From Sistotremastrum niveocremeum HHB9708 (taxonomy: Eukaryota > Basidiomycota > Agaricomycetes > Sistotremastrales > Sistotremastraceae), in NCBI GenBank assembly GCA_001630475.1, contig KV419399.1, forward strand, positions 1,134,365 through 1,198,364: a stretch of 64,000 nucleotides of DNA, read 5' to 3'. Under the pieces are notes generated by a model. That model saw nothing but the letters and a program-made list of their open reading frames with translations. It did no database searches and had not been told where the DNA came from. Below, piece by piece: positions 10,526-21,035 of the stretch. The stretch's first letter is position 1. Every line of letters starts with the position of its first letter. The position numbers and the translations under genes are program-made.

Positions 10526-12310
10526 CAGCTGAATCCACCTACTTCCAGGCTGATTCCAGTAAGCTCCAGGGCACAGATGCTCTCAAGACCCTCACTTGAT
10601 GCTCGGGTTTTTTTCTTGAAAATTGTCGTGCCCGGGAACAGCACGTACTCGACGAAGTCCAGTTGCCAGTGAGAATCGGCAAAGTGCGCAGCGTGACTGT
10701 CCCTCTGTGCTTTTGGCCTTCACCGTCCCCGTCTACATTGATCCACGTACGTCTGATTCTATCTCTGCTCGTTCCGTCTCACCCCTTCAGCTACCTTCAC
10801 CGTTGGACCGTATTCGCCGTCGCGCGATGCCCACTGCCTTCTCTACGCTCGCCCCGTCGTTCGCGTGGCGCTCAGAGCTTCCGTCTTGTCCTCCACCCCC
10901 TCTGCTCATCTGGCTCTCATCCATCAGTTTCTGTGAGCTTCTGGTTAGCCGTTCGGTGAGCCTTAGCTGTTAGGTGAGGATAGGGTTCGTTTTCAGGTAT
11001 CTCTCTCCCCTGTATTACCCACTCGCTCGTGCTGCAGGCTCCTTCTCTCGCGCCATCAGACCTATCCGTGTGTGCGAGCTCAAGGTTAGCGGTTAGGTGA
11101 CGGTTCGATTAGGTGAGGGTTAGCGGTTAGGTGAGGGATAGGGTTAGTCTAGCGGTATATCTTTTCCCATGTCTCGCTGTCCCGCTCTGACCGTCAACTC
11201 TTCCGCTTTCGCCATCAGACATATCCGTGTGTGCGAGCTCAAGGTTAGTGGTTAGGTGATGGTTCGATTAGGTGAGGGTTAGCGGTTAGGTGAGGGTTAC
11301 GGTTAGTCTAGCGGTATATCTTTCCCCTTTTCTCTCGCCCGCCGGTTGCTGCATCGTTCGCCCGAAAGGTGGCCCCCTCAAGGTCAGTTTCACCCCCCAT
11401 TCATGCCCAATGACACATCGGCTGAATCTCTTGACCTCTCCGCAGCCAGCTCTCGCTCGGTCCCAAATTCCACCCGACGACATAGTCTTCATCCACCAGT
11501 CACTCCCCTCTGCCCTATATTCTCTCCACGCCGGGAATATATATATTTACGGCGACAGGCCCATTTCCTGCGGACAGCAATGATCGCGGAGAGTAGATAG
11601 AAAATGCCTCGTCCTTCACATGTACTCCACCCGGAAAGCAATATTATACATTGCGTCTCCCGTCCCACATACCGAGATCGTGAGTCAGCGCCTATCAGCC
11701 GGGCCTCTTCCTCGGACCGAAGATTGATACGTCCGTCAACCGGCTATGTCGGGTATTTGGGCGTGTCGGGCCCGGGACCAGTGCGACGAACCCGTGTGTA
11801 ATCCACCGACATACAGCGAGGCTCCACTTGAATCCAGCACGCTATCATCACCTCATACACTTTCGTATTGTGTCTGATTTTTTCCAAAGTTTTAAGACAT
11901 CGGGAATCCCTAGCTTGCGATGAGCTCTAGATCAGTAGACGGCGCGGCTCGCCTCGGAAGCTGTGTCACACGCGTGACGTCGGTGCGTTTACTAATGCAT
12001 GAGATCAGCTGAATCCACCCACTCAGACTCTGGCTCCAGTTGAATCCAGGACACACGCACAATGAAAAATGTCTTGAGACGACGTCTGAATTTTCTCGAA
12101 AATTTAGGACTCTCGGAACGACGGTTAACGACAGGTGATCCGCAGCGTTATCCGAGTCACACTGTGACTGGAACTCAGCCGGCGCCGCCACGATAGTGAA
12201 TCCACCCGCTTCCGGACATACTCCAGTTTCCTCCAGGACCAGGTCATCATAGTAGAGGTCTTTAGAGGCTATGTTTATTTTTTCCCAGATTTTTCGAGGC
12301 TGAGAACTCC
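10526..12310. repeat. Diverged repeat family marked by TGAATCCACC and CTCCAG
   Basis: Four related stretches start near 10530, 11800, 12008 and 12195. Each has (T)GAATCCACC or AATCCACC, then about 20 nt later a CTCCA(G)..GAATCCAG or TCCAGGAC block, then a T-rich TTTTTCCA..TTTT or TTTTCTCGAAAATTT block and often a GA(A)CTCGGA-like ending. The last three follow one another with a period of about 190-210 bp. A 213-residue minus-strand open frame across 11910-12551 coincides with this repeat and is not taken as a gene. Confidence 0.45.
10946..11328. repeat. Telomere-like GTTAGGTGAGGGTTAG repeats with a 159-bp duplication
   Basis: Degenerate repeats of GGTTAG, GTTAGGTGAGG and AGGGTTAG are concentrated here. 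Two copies of a block that starts CGCCATCAGAC.TATCCGTG and includes TGCGAGCTCAAGGTTAG lie at about 11051-11168 and 11210-11328, offset by 159 bp. The same block heads the telomere-like stretch at 36404. They resemble interstitial, degenerated telomeric repeats rather than an active chromosome end. Confidence 0.65.
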
Positions 12311-12690
12311 GAGAGTTCGACCAATGCTCCCGCCCAGTCCATTTCGGCAACGCCCGAGTGCCGCTTTCATTCGGCACAGTTTCATGAGACCGGAGCGAGA
12401 GACAAACGACCCGCTCCCCCAGAAGCAAATCAACCTCTATCACTCTCGAAGTCACGGATAGCTGTTTTCCACTCCAGCCACCAACAATATTCCAGTCATA
12501 ATGTACCACCCCATTCACATAATACATGCCGACGACTCTTCCGTATCCCACGTCAACGCGATCGCGTCAATCATCGAACAAGTCGCATCGGGGAACCCAT
12601 AGAATTCGACTTCAATTTTTGACTTCAAATTCCTCCTCTGTTCGTCGAGTCCGAGCAGGGGCCGGCGTTAGCCGGACTTGCGGGTCGGGC

Positions 12691-12830
12691 CTTAAGTCCA
12701 TGTTGTCCGTCCACGGATATAACGCGACTAACTCCGTGGACGGACAACATGGACTTAAGCACCTCGGCGCTTAATTTGGACGGAGAACATGGACTTAAGG
12801 AACGGGGCGCTTAATTTAGGCGGAGAACAC
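12691..12830. repeat. Perfect 27-bp inverted repeat with trailing partial copies
   Basis: Arm 12691-12717 (begins CTTAAGTCCATGTTGTCCG) is repeated as an exact reverse complement at 12733-12759, with a 15-nt spacer. After it, the half-site ACGGAGAACATGGACTTAAG recurs near 12780-12799 and, degenerated, near 12819-12834, each preceded by GGCGCTTAATTT. A nearly identical palindrome (26 of 27 positions within its own arms) lies at 38969-39037. It is unlike anything coding and may be a recombination or binding site, or a mobile foldback repeat. Confidence 0.75.
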
Positions 12831-12894
12831 GGACGAACGGCCCGGGCGCTTCATTTTCAGACCTCACCGTTTGTATGATACCAAATTGGAGCGA

Positions 12895-12907
12895 CGGTAC
12901 CGTACCG
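12895..12907. promoter_or_regulatory. CGGTACCGTACC motif, upstream copy 1
   Basis: CGGTACCGTACCG at 12895-12907 recurs at 20897-20908 and 43329-43340, each upstream of a plus-strand gene start (distances about 440, 128 and 149 bp). A related GGTACGGTAC lies at 14125. The role as a promoter element is inference. Confidence 0.35.
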
Positions 12908-13346
12908 CGGCGGTCCCCTTCACATTCACCTTCTCGCAAGACGTGAAAACACCGCTGGCCTGTTGCCGGATCTCTGACGCAGCGATCTTTTGGCAAGTCT
13001 TTCAGTCGTTCTCGTCCGACATTAGCTCATCGCCCGAAGACAAGCAGCAGGTACCCCGCCAGGGCTTCGTACCCATTACTCGATCTCCTCTATATCTGAC
13101 CTCCCATCGCTCAGATCGTCCCTCGTTCATCTCTCGTTGCCTCTGGGTGCCTCTGGCTCCTATCTCTGGCCGCCATCTTCGCACCCAAATTCTCTTTCAT
13201 CGCTCCGCTTCTGTGACTGCTTTCGTTCTCTCTTTACCCTTTGTACATCACAACGCTTCCCGTTATCGCTCTGCTCCCTCATCCCTTTTCCTACTTCGAT
13301 TAGATCGTTTCCCGCCCTAACTGCATCTTTTTCAATTCACATCCGC

Positions 13347-13757
13347 ATGGATCCCACACCCTCCCCCCCGTTCTCCTGTTCGTTCATCTATTGTACATTT
13401 ACCTCCGACAGCCGGCAGGACCTGCTCACCCACGTTAAACAAGGGCACAAGCAGAGGCCGTCTTGCTCTCACTGTCGCTTGCGCTTTCCGACATTTCGTT
13501 CACGCGACCTCCACCGACGCTTAGAATGCACTTCCAAGGTTAGGTTACAACACAATGGTACGAGCGCGTCCTTCTCACTACTGCCTCTGAGAATCACGTA
13601 TGGCTTGCTCCCAGGCATCTCGTACGGCATTGATCGTCAAGATGGTTTCTTCGCCTGCTTCCTCGACCACTGCTCATTCCATTCGCGCGATCCCTTTGCT
13701 CTGCGTGCCCATCTCCTGCATACACACTCGACCTCAGCCGCTCCCACTTTTGAGTAG
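13347..13757 (+). CDS. Solo three-finger C2H2 protein, paralogue of the N-terminus of the recombinase-helicase
   Basis: Start ATG 13347; intron 13558-13614 (GTACGA to CCCAG); 117 aa. Finger 1 has C-x4-C (CSFIYC) with H-x4-H; finger 2 is CSHCRLRF with a C2HC ending (HRRLEC); finger 3 follows the intron (CFLDHCSFHSRD, H-x4-H). The zinc-finger N-terminus of the gene at 14952 has the same three fingers, the same spacing, and an intron at the same codon (after the G before the ISYGIDRQDG / QSIVVHRQPDG segment). This copy stops shortly after the third finger, so it lacks the recombinase and helicase domains. It could be a truncated duplicate or a stand-alone DNA-binding regulator of the larger gene. 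The reading frame is intact. Confidence 0.7.
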   Translation: MDPTPSPPFSCSFIYCTFTSDSRQDLLTHVKQGHKQRPSCSHCRLRFPTFRSRDLHRRLECTSKVRLQHNGTSASFSLLPLRITYGLLPGISYGIDRQDGFFACFLDHCSFHSRDPFALRAHLLHTHSTSAAPTFE

Positions 13758-14951
13758 AACTCGCCACTCCGAGCACTGAACCTTCTTATAACGTAGAGTC
13801 CACCAATATTTGTACTGCCTTTCGTTTCCCGTGACTCAAGGAATGGTTTCCTGTTAGCAACTCGTAGTCACTGCGTCTGTAACCCCTATATCGTTGTCCT
13901 GATGTCATAAACCCAGTCGCAACCAATTTCTCTCTTTGCTGCACCCACGACTTTGGGCTCACTTGTAATTCTCTTATTCGCGTGAATACAATCACTCTCT
14001 GTCGCCTCCCTGTACCGCTGTAAGCGCCCAAACCCTGTGCCGGCTACATCCGCTTACGGCAATCTCCGGTTAACCGCCTCAGCTCCTCCCCAATCAGCCT
14101 CGTCCCAGTATCGTCGACTCACGATGGTACGGTACATTCTTCCCGACCTTTCATTTCTTTTATGACCTTTATCCATCCCAGCTTCTTTGGAACGAGTACC
14201 GTTATTCGGGTCTGTGTTGAGCCCGATGGCCTCTACCATGACCTGTCAAAACGGTTTGACAGGTCACACTCTGTCCGGCGCCAACACGCAATCCATATAA
14301 ACCTCGTGTCACGGTCCAACTCTCCCTCCCTCTTCCCCTTATCCCCTCACCCACTTCTCGTTTCCTCGCTTTATCGTTTATCTTCACTTTCGTCACCTAT
14401 TTACCGGGTTTTCCTCGCCCTTGCTTTGCTGATTCCCGGTCAGTACATGCACACATTGTTCTCCTCACATACTCATCCATCTCTCTAGACCCGAACCGCG
14501 CAGCGTCGCGTTCTTGTGCCAGTCACTTCTGGCCAGTATTTTTTTTTTTCTCAGCACTTGCGCTTCTTTCTTTTCCCCCACGTCTGACTCTCTCTGACTC
14601 TCTCCTTTATACAGATCCCAACTTGCGTTGTTTGGCCCGCATCGGGTGCTCTATGATCCTATCCTCGTAGAAGGGCCATTAATAGAGCACCCCAGCGTCG
14701 CCTCACAAATTCGTCTAGGTCGATCCCAGGCCCCCCGGACCTCGCTTTTCGCTACTTGTACTCCTTTATTTCCTGACCCTTCTTTGCTCTTTTCCCTTCA
14801 ACCCTTCCAGTCGGTCGATCCGCTGATTTCCTTCCGTAATTCGATCTCCATAACTTTCACCTTTTTCCTTGTCTCCTTTTCGACATTTCTCCCTCTGCAC
14901 TCACTTTTCTTCCTTATCTTCTGATCCCGCTCCCTTTGTTCCTCCTTGGTC
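13758..14951. other. Intergenic, pyrimidine-rich, with two inverted repeats
   Basis: No gene seen. 14239-14266 is a perfect palindrome with 12-bp arms (TGACCTGTCAAA) and a 4-nt centre. 14644-14654 and 14682-14692 are inverted 11-mers (GGGTGCTCTAT). The last 500 bp are rich in C and T, as is common in fungal promoters, and presumably drive the gene that begins at 14952. Confidence 0.5.
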
Positions 14952-17900
14952 ATGTCCGAGCCATCGACGTCGACCACGTCCGAGCCATTGACGTCGACCA
15001 CGTCCGAGCCATTGACGTCGACCACGTCCGATCCACAGACTTTGCCATTTCAATGCAACGTCTTCCTGTGCGCGTCGACTTTCTCCACGGCGAAGGCATT
15101 GGCGGACCACGACAAAAAAACCCACGGCAAGGCTGCCACGTGTCAGAAATGTGACGCCCGCTTTCGCGATGCGAAGACGCGAGATATACACCGGACCACG
15201 CGATGTCAACCTTACACGACATTAAATTTGAACGGTGCGTCACTCGCAAGCCATTCTCTGGCTTTTGCTCACCTTACGATCATAGGACAATCCATTGTGG
15301 TGCATCGACAGCCTGATGGAAGTTTCCGATGTCCTGCGCAGGGGTGCACATATGCTTCGAACGAGGCCAAAAATGTACGCACCCACATCCGGACCCACAG
15401 TAATCCTCCACCGGCGCGTCAAACTCACCGCCAACTCGACACTCTACGCGAATCGCACGAGCCCGACGGCGATGAGACTGCCTCTTTAGCCATGGATCCT
15501 CCACCATCGCCCACCCCATCTGTTTTCACCTCTGCCGAGGATCATCATGAGGCTCGGCCAATGGATGTTAATGCAGACGTCCACATGCGAGAGGTCTCAC
15601 CGTCCCTCCTTCCGAGTGCTGATTCATACGCAAACGATCCCGCCACTGTGATCCCTCCAGTCCTTTCCAAATGCGGCATGATTGTCAACTTAGACTTCCA
15701 TGTTCCTATTTGTAGGATTTGCGCTGTCGCCATTCCGATCAAGGACATTCTCAACCACCCTGCACAGCATGACCTACCGAAACCGCCTCGCGACCCCGTT
15801 GCCGCCATGGTCGAGGAATACAAGCTCGTCGGACCGTCAGGGCTCGTCATGCCCACCGCTCCTTGCCCACCCGTCGTTGGATTGGCACCCCCAGTCGAAG
15901 GCTACATGTGCCCCTATGAGGGATGTCTCTGGTCTTCTAATTACCCCAACAACGTCGTTGCTCACCACGATTCAAAGCACAAGAGTATCGTGTCCAGTGC
16001 CACGCTCCCTCGCACCCTCTTTCAATATTTTTATGCCTTCAACGCACACCGCTGTCCCTTCCCTGTCACGTCCCCGCTGTATACGGACAGCACTGGATCT
16101 CATCTGCCTATGCTGGACGATCTGTGGACCAACCACCGGACGGCAGCCAATGCAGCGATTCTGCGCCCCGCAACCACGCCGGAGCTCAGTGCTTGGTGCA
16201 ACCTCACTCGATGGCACAACTTGACCGCACACTTTAAGGCCTCGGATGAGTTTGAAGACCTCGTCCAACTTGCCTCTGTGCCCTCCAAGGCCCTCAACAC
16301 TGCTGAACCGGACCTCGGGCGACTGGAGACCGCATTTGTCAGCTACTTTGACCACATTTCCAAGGACCTCATTATGAATGTGTCTGGCCTCACGCGGCAG
16401 AAAATACGCACTCACAACAGTAACAGGTCAGTGGGATTTTTGCATCCTTGTCATCCCCCGTAGGCCTGACTTTTGACCCTCTTTGCAGCGTATTCACGAT
16501 ATATCCCTTCGTGGACCTCCAAAACAAGTCCACGATGAAAGACTATGCTCGTTATTCGTGTCGCCTTCTGCACATGATTGTCCGCGGCACCCGGTCCCCT
16601 CACCCAACGTTCCCGCTGCAGCTCACTCTCCCGCAGAAGATTGCCACCGAGACTCTCATCTCCTGTCTGGCTTTACCAGAATCGCCTGAAACAGCTTTGC
16701 AACTTCGACAAGCAATCCACGAACTCTTACTTACACTGTTTGCTGCATACGGTCCCGACCACAAAGGCGACTTTGATTGCGTGGTCGTGCGCTTCCTTGC
16801 CGTGTCCCACATGCACAGAAGCGGTCAATTCTTTGAGCCTGTCGGAATGAGTCACGACTTTGCGGCTCTCCAGTGGTGTGTCAGGGCATGCGCGACCAAA
16901 TCCATTGCGGAGGATCCCCACGGTGAAGATGCGTAAGTGCCTCAGCCTGGTCCATTACCTCCTTTTTCTCATCCAATTCTATCTCTCGTTACAGGGCGTG
17001 GGATCGTTTCAAAGATCTTCTTCGTCAAGGATGTCGCACTCCGTACGACCGCATTCGCCATTATTTGACACACGCTCGCCTCCAAGCCCTGAACCGCATG
17101 AGCGTCGGAGTCATCACATGGGGTCTGGGCTACAAGTACTTGACCGCCAACAATATTACCGTCGTCGTCCTCAACCTCCAGCTGGGGATCCCGGCATTCG
17201 TGAAGGAACTCGAGCAGAACCTGCAGTACCTGCTGATGTCCGGATTTGAACTCCCCGAAGAATGGCACAACTATCTCAACCGGTTCTTGTCGATGGAGGA
17301 GAACAACTCTTGGGTCAAGGATAAAGTCGATTGCGTTGACAATCGCTACAGCTTTATCACAGACCCGGCCAACGAGTTTCACAAATGGAGGGAGTGGTTG
17401 TTGCGCAGAATGCTGGGCCCAAGCCATTGGCAAGGGGGCAAGAACACTCCATTTGTCTTCCAGGGCAAGTTGGATCCTATGACCGTGAGCAAGTTCTTCG
17501 ACGACGCTGCCAGATTTGCGCTCGATCTCAGTGCTCTCATACAATTGAGCTACGGCGGACCAGGACGAGCGACCGAGCTGGCGCCCACGACCTTTGCTTG
17601 CATTCCCAATACGATCCGCAAGCTCTATTTTTACCACGGCAGCACAGTCATTGTGTCGACATACAATAAGACCCGCACCCAGACCGGGAATGACAATTAC
17701 ATCCTGAGGGCATTGCCGGACTGCGTGAGCCGGCTTCTGATCACCTACCTGTCCATTGTGCGCCCTGTCGAGCAGCTGTTGAGTCAAGAGCATTTTGGAC
17801 AGTATCGTGAATGCTATGATACCCATCTATTTGTCGCCCACGGCACACCGCTCACAGCTGAAGACATCTGCTCCCACTTCCTTTCTGTCACCCAGTTCTT

Positions 17901-20699
17901 CATCCAGACACCACTCCCCATTCGTGAATTCCGTCACGTGGTTTGTGCTATCGGACGCCAGTGGCTGTCAGACAAGGACCCCGAGTGCGACAAGTCTCAT
18001 ATAGACACACTGCAGAACCAAATGGGTCACACCGCCGCCATCGCCAAGTCAATTTATGCGGTCCTCACCAATGCGATCAAGCTGCCCCAAGCTCACGACT
18101 TTGACCGCGAGTTCCGTCTCAGTTTGTCCTGGCACAACTACATTGGTTTGGGACGGAAGCAGAAGAAACAACCAGAGATCATTGATTTGTGCGGCACAGA
18201 TGATGACGTTCCACCTGCCAGAGTACGTCTTTTGTTGCGTTCTGTCATAGTCCTCCTGCTGACCAATCTTTCCCAGCTCTCCAAGACCGAAGCCTTTGAC
18301 CCAGTGCTTCAACAACAACAGTTGCTCAGTGGTGTCCACCGGGCCATCGCTCCAGCGCTTCACTCCCTCAGCCTCCAAGTTGAATCTCTTCGAACCAACT
18401 CTCGTCTTGACGCGCAGCCGATCGCGGAGCCCATTGTGTACGAGACCCGCTACGTTGGCACGCTCCGTGCTGCCCTCAAAGACAACACCGCCACGTTCCG
18501 CTCTCCAGAACAGTATGCCTTTGTGAAAGCCCTTGAATCTTCATCTAAAGACATTCTCGCCGTTTTGCCTACCGGTGGCGGGAAAACATTGGGCGTTCAA
18601 GTACCCGCATCCCTCTATCCCGAACGCACGGTGGTTGCTCTTATCCCATTCCTCGCGCTCGCTGAGGATATGCATGCCAAACTTACTGCGATGGGATTGG
18701 AGACGGTCATCTACCGGTACCGGTCCAACAACATCGCGTGGGGCCGAGTGCGAGTGGTGATCGTCAGCATCGAACAATTTGCCAATTATGAGATTCGGGT
18801 GGACCTTGGCAATCACGCGAATTTCATTTCTCGTGTCGTTCTTGACGAAGCTCATCAGGCGCTCACCGCCAGGGTCTTCCGACCGAGTTTCGAAGCCCTG
18901 ACCTTCCTCGGAGCGCTTGGCCCACCTGTCGTACTCCTGACCGGAACTTTGCCCGTGAGCAGCGAACAGGCTTTGCTCAAAGCCGCGTCACTCAACCCCT
19001 CCAACGTCACGCGCATTCGCACACCCTGCACCGGTCGTCCTGAGCTGTGCTACCGTATCAGACAGGTGGACTCGGAGATAGAAGCCGAACTGGCTGCTGA
19101 AAACCATATCAAGGCTCACATCTTTGAACATGCACGCGATCGCGGGATGATCTTTGTGCCCAGCAAGACTCAGGCCATTGCTCTCGCGAAGAGAATGAAT
19201 CTCCCTTGCATCCATGGCGACCTTAAGGCGTCCGCACGTGCAAGCATCTTGACTGCATGGAGGGATGGCACTGGTCCGCGCTGGATCATTGGCACGGATG
19301 CTCTGGCTTCCGGGATCGATTACCCATGGGTCCGCATTGTCATTTACATCGAGATGCCACAAACCATGATGGACTTTGTGCAAGGTAGCGGTCGCGCCGG
19401 ACGAGACAGAAAACCGGCCCTGGTGCAACTCTATTGGTCCAGGGACAACTTACCCCTGCGCAACCCCACCGAAGCCAAACTGGAAGCTGCCCGTCATGCA
19501 TGTCGCGATCAAGTCGACACCTTCCTTGGCTGCGACGTTCCCTGCCAAAGGATGATCCTGAGTTCCTGCTTTGATGCCTACCCATCGAGCTGCACCTCGA
19601 TTCCTCAGGCCCAACTGTGCGATGTTTGCGAGCTTAAATGCGTGCGTTTTCTTTTGTTTCTTTTTTATCCCGTATTTTTGTCTCGTCTCGCTCACATGAC
19701 CAATCGCAGATTGACGAACGTGGTATGCTCCCACCGGCGCAGCTGCCGCTCAGACCCCTGACAGGAAGAGTCCCCGATCCCTCTGGCCCTCTAGGACAAG
19801 CCCATCCTCCTTCTGGCCCGAACCAGGGGGCTGGGCATCCGCCGTCGTCCGACGACACCATTGTCGAGCCAATGGAAATTGACTCTCACCGCGCAACCAA
19901 CGGCCGTCAGAGCTCTGCGACCGGAACAGGATCCAGCGCCGCCACCGTCACTCCCGCGCCGCAATCGCTCAAGCGCAAGACGATGAGCGATGGCAATACA
20001 CGCAATTCAGTGGCCACTTCGTCTTCTGGCAGTCGCCCTGCGCCTTACCAACCCTTGGAGAGGGATGCCGCGTTCAACTATCGTGTTGTGTCTTTCCCCG
20101 CAGACCGACAGATCTCTGTCCCTTTTGCTCTCATCACTGAGCACGAGGTCCTGCTCGCGCAGTTCACCAAAATGAGCATCGCCCACAGAAGGATCGTCAA
20201 AAGTCTGGGTTATGCAAACGGTTGCATAATAGAGTGGTATGCTCGACTCATCAGGGCCCCCGGAAAGCTCTCCCCTTCCGAACACAAGCATCACTTTGTC
20301 TTTGCCTGTCAGGCCAATTATTGGACGCAACCAAGTGCACCGGGTCAAGCCGCCCTTTCCGACATTTACGAACGTGAGTTCAAGAACATGCATTGGCCCG
20401 ACGATCCCAGCAAGGCCGAGTACTGCTTCACTTGTGCTGTACCAACGTACTTGGGAATGTTTCCACATGACTACACACGTCACGACGACCTCTTTAAACC
20501 GTTGTGGTTCTTTATCTTTATTGGCTCCGATCGCAACAACCTCGTTCAGCGTGTCGACAAGACCAAAAGTTTTTCCGACAAGGAGATGCGTGCGTACATG
20601 CATTGGCTCGTCAGTCCTTTACGACCCCTCTCCCCGGTCCGCAATGGTATGGCTTTGGTCTGGGAATTTTATCTGCAGTATGGCATCGTTCAACTCTAG
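14952..20699 (+). CDS. Giant zinc-finger / tyrosine recombinase / RecQ helicase fusion protein
   Basis: Start ATG 14952 (stronger than the in-frame TTG just upstream). Exons 14952-15234, 15286-16426, 16489-16932, 16995-18222, 18277-19641 and 19710-20699 join in frame to 1816 aa. Residues 1-32 are an E-P-L-T-S-T-T-S repeat. C2H2/C2HC fingers: C35/C40/H53/H58, C64/C67/H80/C85, C110/C115/H128/H132, then two more further on (PICRICAVAI; MCPYEGCLW). A tyrosine-recombinase core follows: R814 in GRATELA, K848, R936-H937 in EFRHVVCAI, H968 in MGHTAAIAKSIYA, Y977 as nucleophile; the usual first His of box II is Arg. The RecQ part has Walker A TGGGKT (K1135), DEAH (D1222), TGTLP, and QGSGRAGRDR (Q1401), then a Cys cluster like the RecQ zinc site. 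The last 270 residues are unrecognised, with a K-R-K motif. Known family parts: RecQ helicases, and tyrosine recombinases of Crypton type. Expected to act in the nucleus on DNA. Confidence 0.85.
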
Positions 20700-20896
20700 T
20701 GCACCGAGCGAACGTCCATCTTCCGCCAAATAACCTAGATATTTGTGTCCTTTGTACCTTAGTCTCCTAATATATGAGCTCGCAGTTGCGAATGCGCTGA
20801 ATCGTGAATCACAGTGCTCATGAGAAAGTCAAAGAAAGAACTCAGATCAATCACTGTAGCCCTCTCTGTAATCTGAACCGAGGAACTCCTGCGCCA

Positions 20897-20957
20897 CGGT
20901 ACCGTACCATGGCAATGACGTCATCGGATAACTCTGTGTGTCGCGTGACGTCATCGG
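20897..20957 (+). promoter_or_regulatory. Promoter elements upstream of A1: CGGTACCGTACC and two CRE-like sites
   Basis: CGGTACCGTACC at 20897-20908 is followed by two copies of TGACGTCATCGG at 20916-20927 and 20946-20957, exactly 30 bp apart. TGACGTCA is the consensus of ATF/CREB-type bZIP factors. The cluster ends 78 bp before the A1 start codon. Confidence 0.45.
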
Positions 20958-21035
20958 CCAAAGCCGGACCCGCTATTCCACCACATCCATCTCCTCTCTC
21001 CTTTGCCTCTCGTCCTCTACAGCCATCATCGAGTC

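Noticed and set aside
11910-12551. 213-residue minus-strand open frame
   Set aside because: Falls on the TGAATCCACC repeat family; its composition is irregular and no other copy of the repeat keeps the frame.
16969-17826. 285-residue minus-strand open frame
   Set aside because: Exactly opposite the recombinase exon with motifs conserved on the plus strand; no family or splice logic on the minus strand.
17065-19761. An uninterrupted 898-residue frame that could be annotated as a separate RecQ helicase gene
   Set aside because: It begins at a TTG inside an exon. Upstream exons join it in phase through consensus introns at 16427-16488 and 16933-16994, and the 3' end continues after intron 19642-19709, so it is the middle of one larger gene.
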